From the NCBI GenBank assembly GCA_902556405.1, contig CACDWF010000004.1:83519-144198 (forward strand): a stretch of DNA of 60,680 nt, read 5' to 3'. The translations under genes and the position numbers were made by a program. Numbering within the stretch: position 1 is the stretch's first letter; each line of letters begins with the position of its first letter. The notes under the pieces were generated by a model. It was not told where the DNA came from. It saw nothing but the letters and a program-made list of their open reading frames with translations, and did not search any database. Source of the stretch: an uncultured Alphaproteobacteria bacterium. Lineage in GTDB: Bacteria; Pseudomonadota; Alphaproteobacteria; Rhodobacterales; Rhodobacteraceae. Positions 1-6,102 of the stretch are shown one piece after another.

Positions 1-1
1 A

Positions 2-121
2 CAAACTGGTTTAATAGACGAAGGTAACACAAAGCTATTGCGTGGGAAATTTCTGGTTCAATTCTATTTAGAATTTTTGTGCCAATATAATGGTGTAGAA
101 TATTTAGCATTCTTTTCTTAG
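2..121 (+). CDS. 3' end of an unidentified gene (partial)
   Basis: An open frame enters from the left edge and stops with TAG at 119-121, giving about 39 residues. It converges on the minus-strand lipoprotein gene that ends at 126. The tail contains GLIDEGNTKLL followed by a hydrophobic/aromatic run. That loosely resembles the C-terminal end of NADPH-dependent FMN reductases (a G-x-L-x-D-E-x-T-x-x-x-L pattern), but the match is weak and I do not assign a function. Only the uninterrupted frame and the stop just before the convergent gene support coding. Confidence 0.35.
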   Translation, partial: QTGLIDEGNTKLLRGKFLVQFYLEFLCQYNGVEYLAFFS

Positions 122-125
122 AATT

Positions 126-644
126 TTAATGATCTGTATCTTTATTTTCACTAAGTGAGTTTATTTTTCTGTAAATCGAAGGGTCCCAATTGCAGGCAAA
201 CCCATCTCCATCTACGTCAAGTTTGTGGTAGTCGTTTTTTGGCCCACCATTTTCGAGGAAAAAAATTTGAGCTGCATTTTTATTAGAAAATTTTTTACAG
301 CTCAAGTTATTGTCAGTGTTTAATAAATTTCTATAGTAAATTTTTTCGCCTATCTTATTGGATACGCTGCGGGCAAAGAGTGCCAAATTTACAGACTTAG
401 TTGTGATTTTTTCATTATTATCAATTTCTAAAACCACTCTTCCTGCTTTAAGCTCCTCGCGCTTTTTGGCAGCCTGTTCTCTTTCAACTTTTTGCTGCTC
501 ATGAGAAAATTGAGAAAGATCTAATACGCCATCGCTAATCTTTAAGTTAGAGTTCCCTTTTACAAGATCATTTTCGCTGGAAAGGTCTGTTTGACAGCCA
601 AAAATCAATAAAGCACACAAAAAGTAGATATACCTGACCATCAT
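126..644 (-). CDS. Small lipoprotein with C-terminal Excalibur-type calcium-binding domain
   Basis: The N-terminus (MVRYIYFLCALLIFGC) is a short lipoprotein signal peptide with lipobox cysteine, so the product is probably anchored in a membrane facing the periplasm. The C-terminal third has a paired-Cys Excalibur-like pattern: LSCKKF, then NGGPKNDYHKLDVDGDGF, then ACNWDP. The DxDxDG loop is the expected calcium site. The middle is charged and low in complexity. An upstream TTG at 653 is possible, but ATG at 644 makes a textbook ATGA overlap with the gatA stop and is preferred. ATG at 641 is almost as good. The gene is the last of a tadA-gatC-gatA run and is probably translationally coupled to gatA. 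Its function is unknown. Confidence 0.75.
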   Translation of the reverse strand: MMVRYIYFLCALLIFGCQTDLSSENDLVKGNSNLKISDGVLDLSQFSHEQQKVEREQAAKKREELKAGRVVLEIDNNEKITTKSVNLALFARSVSNKIGEKIYYRNLLNTDNNLSCKKFSNKNAAQIFFLENGGPKNDYHKLDVDGDGFACNWDPSIYRKINSLSENKDTDH

Positions 645-2134
645 GCCCACCAATTTTGTGGTTTACGTTCAAAGTCCAACGCGTTTTCAAGATTGAAGGC
701 AGTATTTAATAGCAGTGGTTCTTGCCAATTATCTCCAATTAGTTGTACTCCCAGAGGAAGACCAAGTTCGTCCAATCCAACTGGCAAACTAAGTGCTGGG
801 AGACCGGCAAGATTGGCAGGAACAGTGAATATGTCATTCATATACATTTCTACGGGATCTTGTGTACCTTTTGAGCCTAAAGGAAAAGCGGAAGTGGGTG
901 TTGTTGGTGTCAATATTAAGTCAATTTTTTTAAACACTTGATCAAAGTCATTCTTGATTAAGCTCCTGACTTTTTGCGCCCTCTTATAATACGCATCATA
1001 ATAGCCGGAAGATAGCACATATGTTCCGATTAAAATTCGCCTTTTAACTTCCGTTCCAAACCCCTCCGATCGTGTCTTCTCATAAAGCTCTATAATTGAG
1101 TCATTTGTGTCGAGATTAGCACGGTGTCCATATCTCACTCCATCATATCTTGCAAGGTTTGATGATGCTTCAGCGGGCGCTAAAACGTAATATGTAGGTA
1201 AAGCAAATTCTGTATGCGGCAGTGAAACCTCAACTATTTCGGCTCCCAAATCTTTTAATAACGATATAGCATATTCCAGCTTCCTATTTGCCTCAGAATT
1301 ACTTTTCTGGAGACTATATTCTTTAGCAAGGCCTATCCTTAGACCCTTTATATCTTTTCCTAATGCTTGCTCATAATCTGGTACCTCGATTTTTGCGGAG
1401 GTACTATCTAAAGGATCAAACCCAGACATGGCTTTTAACATTATTGCGCTATCCGTGACGTTCTTGGTAATAGGGCCTGCTTGATCGAAAGAGGAAGCAA
1501 ACGCTATAATCCCCCATCTGGAGCACCTACCATATGTAGGTTTTAATCCAACTATGCCCGTGAAAGCCGCAGGTTGACGAATCGACCCACCCGTGTCTGT
1601 GCCTGTAGCGCCAGCACAGAGATTCGCAGCTACAGCTGCTGAGGAACCTCCGGAGGAACCTCCTGGTGTAAGAGATTCATCTGAGCCAGTACATTTCCAA
1701 GGGTTAATTGCTGGTCCATAGATTGAGGTTTCATTTGATGATCCCATAGCAAACTCATCCATATTTAGTTTGCCTAACATTATAGCTTGCTCGTTCCAAA
1801 GCTTCTGTGTAACTGTACTTTCATAAGGGGGTACAAAGTTACGCAAAATATCTGATGCCGCTTGTGTCTTTATATTCTTGCAGCAAAACAAGTCTTTTAT
1901 CCCGAGAGGTACTCCACACAGCGCTTTTTGCGCCTCAGTGCCTATCACATTGTCGGCAGCCGAGGCTTGCATTAAAGCTTTATCAAAAGTTTTTTCAATA
2001 AATGCATTAAGTTTAGAACCTTCCTCTATTTTTTGTATGTAAGCGTTAGTTAGTTCAGTAGCACTTATTTCCTTCTTATTGAGTAAGTCTATTGACTCTT
2101 TTATACCAAGTTCTGTTAGTTTCAATTTATTCAT
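641..2134 (-). CDS. gatA: Aspartyl/glutamyl-tRNA(Asn/Gln) amidotransferase subunit A
   Basis: GatA is the amidase subunit of GatCAB. It releases ammonia from glutamine (or asparagine) so that GatB can convert Glu-tRNA(Gln) or Asp-tRNA(Asn) to the correct amide. The amidase-signature triad is visible: Lys80 in GVPLGIKDLF, the cis-Ser near 160 in PGGSSGGSS, and the nucleophile Ser184 in GTDTGGSIRQPA. At 497 residues it is full length. Its ATG overlaps the gatC stop by 4 nt (ATGA), so the two are coupled. gatB is in this window but 32 kb away (33833-35326), the common alphaproteobacterial split. The presence of GatCAB implies that Gln-tRNA, Asn-tRNA or both are made by transamidation. Confidence 0.97.
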   Translation of the reverse strand: MNKLKLTELGIKESIDLLNKKEISATELTNAYIQKIEEGSKLNAFIEKTFDKALMQASAADNVIGTEAQKALCGVPLGIKDLFCCKNIKTQAASDILRNFVPPYESTVTQKLWNEQAIMLGKLNMDEFAMGSSNETSIYGPAINPWKCTGSDESLTPGGSSGGSSAAVAANLCAGATGTDTGGSIRQPAAFTGIVGLKPTYGRCSRWGIIAFASSFDQAGPITKNVTDSAIMLKAMSGFDPLDSTSAKIEVPDYEQALGKDIKGLRIGLAKEYSLQKSNSEANRKLEYAISLLKDLGAEIVEVSLPHTEFALPTYYVLAPAEASSNLARYDGVRYGHRANLDTNDSIIELYEKTRSEGFGTEVKRRILIGTYVLSSGYYDAYYKRAQKVRSLIKNDFDQVFKKIDLILTPTTPTSAFPLGSKGTQDPVEMYMNDIFTVPANLAGLPALSLPVGLDELGLPLGVQLIGDNWQEPLLLNTAFNLENALDFERKPQNWWA

Positions 2135-2418
2135 TCCACAATCTTCGGTACAGTAAAGAAATTTTGATTTTTACTTTTCGTGTTTTTAAGTATGTCATCC
2201 GTAGCATCATTGATGGTAACGCTATCTTGTCTCATATCTTTAAGGTATGTTTTTCCAAAACTGAACTCACCGGTTCCTTCGATGTCAATTTCAGCAAGTT
2301 TTTTCACAAATTTGACAATTCTGTTAAGGTCCTTTTGAATATCAGAGGTCTCACTGTCGGTAATTTTTATTCGCGATAGTTTTGCAATTTTTAACACTGT
2401 TTCAGTATCTATTTCCAT
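2131..2418 (-). CDS. gatC: Aspartyl/glutamyl-tRNA amidotransferase subunit C
   Basis: This small subunit wraps around the GatA-GatB interface and stabilises the complex. The protein begins MEIDTETVLKIAKLSRI and carries the usual family pattern: an N-terminal helix followed by a long helix with NRIVKFVKKLAEID. About 95 residues is normal. A TTG one codon upstream (2421) is possible, but ATG at 2418 is preceded by a good GGAAAGG ribosome site. The start lies inside the last codons of tadA, a 17-nt overlap, and the stop overlaps the gatA ATG. tadA, gatC, gatA and the lipoprotein gene therefore read as one operon of tRNA-related genes plus one unrelated passenger. Confidence 0.95.
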   Translation of the reverse strand: MEIDTETVLKIAKLSRIKITDSETSDIQKDLNRIVKFVKKLAEIDIEGTGEFSFGKTYLKDMRQDSVTINDATDDILKNTKSKNQNFFTVPKIVE

Positions 2419-2878
2419 CAAACCTTTCCCTTTTATCTTTAAAAAAGTCTTTCATAATTCGTGAGATCTCCAGCTGATAAAATCCGCCATAAACCTCAGT
2501 ATTTTTAACAAATCTTTCCATATTTTGACAAGTTGAATAGTTTGAACTAAAAGCGCCATATTTTGGAGATGGTAGTCCATATATTAACTTTTCAATTCTT
2601 GAATTAACTATAGCAGCCAAACACATCATACATGGCTCCAGAGTGACGTACATAGTGCAATCATACAGATAAACTTGTTTACGCTCCCTACAAGCATGTC
2701 TTATTGCATTTATTTCAGCATGAGCTGTAGGGTCGCATAGTTCTATCGTTTTATTGCTTTCTATGGCGATTATTTTTCCAGAAGTTTCTTTAATGATTGC
2801 TCCCACTGGTATCTCGTCTCTTTGAGCAGCCTTTCTTGCTTCTTTGATTGCTAATTCCATATTTTCGTCTTTTGTCAT
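2402..2878 (-). CDS. tadA: tRNA-specific adenosine deaminase TadA
   Basis: TadA deaminates the wobble adenosine 34 to inosine in tRNA-Arg(ACG). The cytidine/deoxycytidylate deaminase zinc site is complete: His53-Ala-Glu55 (TAHAEINAI) supplies a zinc ligand and the catalytic glutamate, and Cys83/Cys86 (EPCMMC) are the other zinc ligands. The length of 158 aa fits the family. It is divergent from rluB with a 51-bp gap at 2879-2929 that must hold both promoters. No strong promoter is obvious there. The nearby alternative, a nucleoside or cytosine deaminase, is less likely because of the EPCMMC form and the linkage to gatCA and rluB. Confidence 0.93.
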   Translation of the reverse strand: MTKDENMELAIKEARKAAQRDEIPVGAIIKETSGKIIAIESNKTIELCDPTAHAEINAIRHACRERKQVYLYDCTMYVTLEPCMMCLAAIVNSRIEKLIYGLPSPKYGAFSSNYSTCQNMERFVKNTEVYGGFYQLEISRIMKDFFKDKRERFDGNRY

Positions 2879-2929
2879 AACTTATATAAAGATGAGAAAT
2901 TTATTACGATCTATGTTTAATTTTTAATT

Positions 2930-3658
2930 ATGTCAATCAAAAGTGAGATAAGAATATCTAGGTATCTTGCCAAGGCGGGCTTGGCATCGAGGAGAGAGGC
3001 CGAAAAGTTGATCCTCGATGGAAGGGTTACACTTAATGGCGAAACTGTGATCGAGCCGTGGAGAAACTGTACTGAAAAAGACGTGCTGAAATTTGACGGT
3101 GTAATTGTGAACCAGTCAATTTCTACAACTTTATATCAGCTCCACAAACCTAGGGGTTACCTAAGTTCGTCGAAAGACGCAATGGGTCGAAAGACTATTT
3201 TTGACTTAATTGAAGGTGAATTAAGTCATTTAATGATTATCGGAAGGTTAGATTATAATTCTGAAGGCTTGATGATTTTGACAAATAATGGAGAACTGAA
3301 AAGATATCTTGAATTACCAAAAAATAAATTTGAAAGAGTTTATAAAGTGAAAATAAGGGGACACTTTACAAGTTCAAATTTATCCAAGATTGAAAGAGGT
3401 GTTTCATTAGACGGTATTAATTACAAACCAATAGCAGCTAAAGTTTTAGAAAGTAATAGAGCTTATTCATGGGTTGAAATGGTCTTAACAGAAGGAAAAA
3501 ATAGGGAAATAAGAAAAATATTAGCCAGTTTCAATCTTAATGTAGAGAGATTGATAAGGAGTAGATTTGGACCATTTAATTTAGATAACTTAAAAGCTGG
3601 CAAATCAAGAAAATTAAGGCTCGAGAATTACAGGGCCTTAAGAGATTACTGGACTTAA
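2930..3658 (+). CDS. rluB: 23S rRNA pseudouridine synthase, RluB/RsuA family
   Basis: The protein has an N-terminal S4 RNA-binding domain (about residues 7-50, RYLAKAGLASRREAEKLI) followed by the RsuA-type pseudouridine synthase fold. Its catalytic motif GRLDYNSEGLMILTNNG contains the nucleophilic Asp. Members isomerise uridine in 23S rRNA (RluB, position 2605) or 16S rRNA (RsuA). The length (242 aa), the LHKPRG motif and the divergent placement next to tadA favour RluB. The E. coli-type C-terminal extension is absent. The gene ends about 40 bp before rnpB. Confidence 0.88.
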   Translation: MSIKSEIRISRYLAKAGLASRREAEKLILDGRVTLNGETVIEPWRNCTEKDVLKFDGVIVNQSISTTLYQLHKPRGYLSSSKDAMGRKTIFDLIEGELSHLMIIGRLDYNSEGLMILTNNGELKRYLELPKNKFERVYKVKIRGHFTSSNLSKIERGVSLDGINYKPIAAKVLESNRAYSWVEMVLTEGKNREIRKILASFNLNVERLIRSRFGPFNLDNLKAGKSRKLRLENYRALRDYWT

Positions 3659-3663
3659 ATTAA

Positions 3664-3692
3664 TTGAATTTGATTTCTTTTTGCTTTAAGAC
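3664..3692 (+). promoter_or_regulatory. Candidate rnpB promoter (weak)
   Basis: TTGAAT at 3664-3669 and TAAGAC at 3687-3692 are separated by 17 bp. The -10 element is poor. The spacing would place transcription start at about 3698, exactly where the RNase P P1 helix begins, which is the main reason for listing it. It lies in the short gap after the rluB stop. Confidence 0.35.
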
Positions 3693-3696
3693 TCGT

Positions 3697-4053
3697 TATG
3701 CGGATGGTTGGGTGGCTGCAGCCTCAAGGCTGAGGAAAGTCCGGACTCCATGGAAGATGGTGCCAGCTAACAGCTGGCCAGGGTAACCTGAGGGAAAGCG
3801 CCACAGAAAATATACCGCCTGATTATTAGGTAAGGGTGAAAAGGTGAGGTAAGAGCTCACCGCTTTTTTGGTAACAAAAAAGGCATGGCAAGCCCCACCA
3901 GGAGCAAGACCTAATAGGGACTCGTGAGCAATGCTTAGTTATTCCAGACAGGGTCCGGGTTGGTCGCTAGAGCTTATTGGTAACAATAGGTCGAGATGAA
4001 TGGTCACCAAACACCGAGTGTTTACAGGATCCGGCTTATAGATCATCCGCATA
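3697..4053 (+). ncRNA. rnpB: RNase P RNA (bacterial type A)
   Basis: This is the catalytic RNA of RNase P, which removes 5' leaders from pre-tRNAs. The ends are defined by a perfect 9-bp P1 helix: ATGCGGATG at 3698-3706 pairs with CATCCGCAT at 4044-4052. The conserved core is plain to read: GAGGAAAGTCCGGACTCC near 3731-3749, GGTAACCTGAGGGAAAG near 3782-3799, and the 3' ACAGGATCCGGCTTATAG near 4024-4041. A 12-residue Lys/Gly-like stem (cgcttttttggtaac..., about 3861-3885) replaces the usual P12 with an A/T-rich helix. It sits between rluB and mraZ with no room for another gene. No poly-T terminator follows; instead the DNA runs into an A-rich tract and the mraZ control region. Confidence 0.96.
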
Positions 4054-4065
4054 AAAAAATAAAAA

Positions 4066-4100
4066 TTCCGTTGATTTCCATAAATTTCCATGATATCCCA
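4066..4100 (+). promoter_or_regulatory. Candidate MraZ operator: 10-bp-period TTCCA/TCCCA repeats
   Basis: Four pentamers recur at exactly 10-bp intervals: TTCCG (4066-4070), TTCCA (4076-4080), TTCCA (4086-4090) and TCCCA (4096-4100). Read on the minus strand these are TGGGA, TGGAA, TGGAA and CGGAA with 5-nt spacers. Known MraZ targets are direct TGGGN-type repeats with 5-nt spacers, so spacing and core match. The repeats lie between rnpB and mraZ and overlap the best promoter match. That these are MraZ sites is inference; the periodic repeat itself is directly visible. Confidence 0.5.
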
Positions 4101-4104
4101 TAAT
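4075..4104 (+). promoter_or_regulatory. Candidate mraZ (dcw cluster) promoter
   Basis: TTTCCA at 4075-4080 could be a -35 element and CATAAT at 4099-4104 a -10 element, with an 18-bp spacer. The -10 matches TATAAT in five of six positions. The repeated TTCCA/TCCCA pentamers cover the -35, the spacer and the -10, the geometry expected of a self-repressing site. No other promoter as good is seen before 4245. Confidence 0.42.
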
Positions 4105-4107
4105 AAG

Positions 4108-4179
4108 GCAGACGCGATATAAAAAAATGAGGATAACTTCCAAGGAAAATAAGCAGGTTTATACAGGCATCGCGTCTGC
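4108..4179. repeat. Perfect 11-bp inverted repeat in the mraZ leader
   Basis: GCAGACGCGAT at 4108-4118 is exactly complementary to ATCGCGTCTGC at 4169-4179, with a 50-nt A-rich interval. These arms are far more GC-rich than the surroundings. A smaller hairpin (gataa-ccgga-ttatc, 4199-4213) follows. The element lies between rnpB and mraZ. If transcription starts near 4111 the left arm is only partly in the RNA, so it may act in DNA, or in read-through transcripts from rnpB. Function unknown. Confidence 0.6.
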
Positions 4180-4244
4180 ACCAAACCAAAAACAGCTTGA
4201 TAACCGGATTATCCAAAGAGTTGTGAAATAGGCCTCTGAGGAGA

Positions 4245-4748
4245 ATGTTATTGATAAGGCGATTTAGAGGTGAGTCATTACATAAGGTAGATACAAAGGG
4301 ACGAGTATCAGTTCCCGCAGCCTTTCGTCGTGTACTTGAAGAAGGTGATCCAGACTTTAGCGGAAGTTCCAGCCCAAACTTTGTAATTGTGTATGGAGGC
4401 GTGAGAGGTATTTGCTTAGAGGGTTATACTATTAGCTCAATAACCAAAGTTGACAAGCTCATCAGTAGACTTCCGAGGTTTTCAAGAGACAGAGAAATTC
4501 TTGAAAGATTTATTAATACTCAATCCACATACATGCAGCTTGATGAAACAGGAAGAATAGTTTTATCTACCCGACTTAAAGAGAAAATTGGTATAAAAGA
4601 TGAGGCAATATTCGCAGGTATGGGTGAGAAGTTTCAAATATGGGAACCAAACAATTATCAAAATGAACTAGATGCTTTGGACATATCTTTTAATAGCTTA
4701 TCGGAAGATGAAAATCCTTTTTTGAAATTAGACCAGCTACAAGATTAA
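4245..4748 (+). CDS. mraZ: Transcriptional regulator / division protein MraZ
   Basis: MraZ is an AbrB-like ring-forming DNA-binding protein that represses the dcw promoter. Two SpoVT/AbrB-type half-domains are visible: FRGESLHKVDTKGRVSVPAAFRR near the N-terminus and QLDETGRIVLSTRLKEKIG at about residue 105. The 167-aa length fits alphaproteobacterial MraZ. Start choice is open. ATG at 4245 is only one base after GAGGAG, whereas TTG at 4251 has ideal spacing from the same GAGGAG and gives MIRRFRGE, which looks more like family N-termini. It is the first gene of the dcw run and is followed by rsmH within about 15-65 bp. The repeats at 4066-4100 are a plausible autoregulatory site. Confidence 0.93.
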   Translation: MLLIRRFRGESLHKVDTKGRVSVPAAFRRVLEEGDPDFSGSSSPNFVIVYGGVRGICLEGYTISSITKVDKLISRLPRFSRDREILERFINTQSTYMQLDETGRIVLSTRLKEKIGIKDEAIFAGMGEKFQIWEPNNYQNELDALDISFNSLSEDENPFLKLDQLQD

Positions 4749-4760
4749 TAGTTTTGGGAG

Positions 4761-5747
4761 ATTGAAAAGATATTACAAAAACATGAACCGGTTTTACTTA
4801 AGGATTTTATAAGTTTGGTTACTCCAATTACTGGTTGTTGGATTGATGGTACATTTGGAGCCGGAGGCTACAGCAGAGCTTTGCTCCAAAACGGCGCCTG
4901 CCAAGTCATAGCAATTGATAAGGACCCTACGACGAAAGTTTTTCTTCACAGTATACAAAATGAATATGGAGATATGATAAAGTTTTATAATCAAAGCTAT
5001 GCGGATATGGAAAAAAATGATGATATAGCCGGTAGAGATGATATCTGTGGAGTTGTTTTAGACCTAGGTGTCTCATCAATGCATTTGGACAACCCTTTAA
5101 GGGGATTTTCATTCAGGGAGAGTGGCCCACTTGATATGAGAATGGGAGATCAGCCTGGCCCAACTGCTTTTGAAATAATTAATCTCTGTTCGGAAACAAC
5201 TTTAGCCGATTTGATTTTCTTTTACGGACAAGAGAGAAAAGCACGAAAAATTGCAAATAGGATCGTTAAAGAAAGGAAAAAGAGAAAAATAAATACTACT
5301 CTAGAATTAGCAGAAATTGTAAGAGCTATAGTTTCAAAAAACTCAAATAAGGATCCAGCCACAAGAACTTTTCAGGCGATTAGAATAGCTGTTAACAATG
5401 AATTAAGAGATTTATCCAAAGCTTTAATATTCGCTGAAAGAATTGTTAAAAAGGGAGGGATCATTGCAATAGTCACCTTTCATAGCCTAGAAGATAAGAT
5501 GGTTAAAGATTTTGGAAAATTAATGTCAGGCAATGCTTCTACAACCAACAGGTATAGCCCTCCATCTTCCAAAACTTATCCATCTCTTATTCCAGTAAAT
5601 AAAAAACCGGTTGTTGCTGCAATTGATGAGATTGACAGAAATAAAAGAGCAAGATCTGCAAAACTAAGAGTTTTTACAAAAGTTTCAAATGGCCCATCGA
5701 GAGTTTTGGAAAAAATAGAATTTCCAGAGGTTGATTTAGGAATATGA
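4761..5747 (+). CDS. rsmH: 16S rRNA (cytosine(1402)-N(4))-methyltransferase RsmH
   Basis: RsmH is an AdoMet-dependent methyltransferase of 16S rRNA C1402. The SAM motif DGTFGAGGYS and the family motifs DLGVSSMHLD, RGFSF, GPLDMRM, TRTFQAIRIAVN and VTFHSLEDKMVK are all present. The conserved N-terminal motif HEPVLLKDF is encoded at 4782-4808, upstream of the first conventional start in frame (TTG 4815). Between the in-frame stop at 4749-4751 and 4815 there is no ATG, GTG or TTG. ATT at 4761, right after GGGAG, and ATA at 4770 are the only near-cognate choices. Alternatively, TTG at 4762 in the next frame reaches the same motif if one A is missing from the A5 run at 4777-4781. I give 4761 as the start with that caveat. 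The rest of the gene is intact. Confidence 0.9.
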   Translation: MEKILQKHEPVLLKDFISLVTPITGCWIDGTFGAGGYSRALLQNGACQVIAIDKDPTTKVFLHSIQNEYGDMIKFYNQSYADMEKNDDIAGRDDICGVVLDLGVSSMHLDNPLRGFSFRESGPLDMRMGDQPGPTAFEIINLCSETTLADLIFFYGQERKARKIANRIVKERKKRKINTTLELAEIVRAIVSKNSNKDPATRTFQAIRIAVNNELRDLSKALIFAERIVKKGGIIAIVTFHSLEDKMVKDFGKLMSGNASTTNRYSPPSSKTYPSLIPVNKKPVVAAIDEIDRNKRARSAKLRVFTKVSNGPSRVLEKIEFPEVDLGI

Positions 5748-5748
5748 A

Positions 5749-6102
5749 ATGTTGAGATTTCTTTTATTTGCGATTCTCACAGTAAGCACTTTTTCATTGG
5801 GCTTATGGGCTTACAAAATAAATTATGAGAGTCGAGCAGCTAATCAAAGAGTAAAGGATCTAGAAGAATCGATTCTCTCATTGAATAAAGAACTCAAAAT
5901 CTTAAACGCAGAATGGGCTCATTTAAATAGTCCTGAACGTTTAAGAAAATTGGTTGAGTATTATTTCTTGGAGCTAAGGCTAAATCCGATCAACCCTGAT
6001 GATTTCATTTCGTTTTCAGAAATATATAGGGGACAAACTGGTGAAAAAGTTCCAACTGCGCTAGCAGATAAAAGGCTTACAGGAACAGCCCGTGATGAGT
6101 AA
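5749..6102 (+). CDS. ftsL: Cell division protein FtsL
   Basis: This is a small bitopic division protein: residues 1-20 form a membrane helix (LRFLLFAILTVSTFSLGLW), followed by a coiled coil (RVKDLEESILSLNKELKIL) and the family-typical LNSPERLRKLVEYYF. FtsL joins FtsB and FtsQ in the periplasm and activates FtsWI. The gene starts one base after the rsmH stop and its last codons overlap the ftsI start, so translation is probably coupled. Recognition rests on topology and position as much as on sequence, because FtsL is poorly conserved. At 117 aa it has a slightly long hydrophilic tail. Confidence 0.88.
   Translation: MLRFLLFAILTVSTFSLGLWAYKINYESRAANQRVKDLEESILSLNKELKILNAEWAHLNSPERLRKLVEYYFLELRLNPINPDDFISFSEIYRGQTGEKVPTALADKRLTGTARDE

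Noticed and set aside
3939-4184. Minus-strand frame across the 3' end of rnpB and the mraZ leader
   Set aside because: It overlaps the conserved RNase P RNA and the operator-like repeats; the translation is not protein-like.
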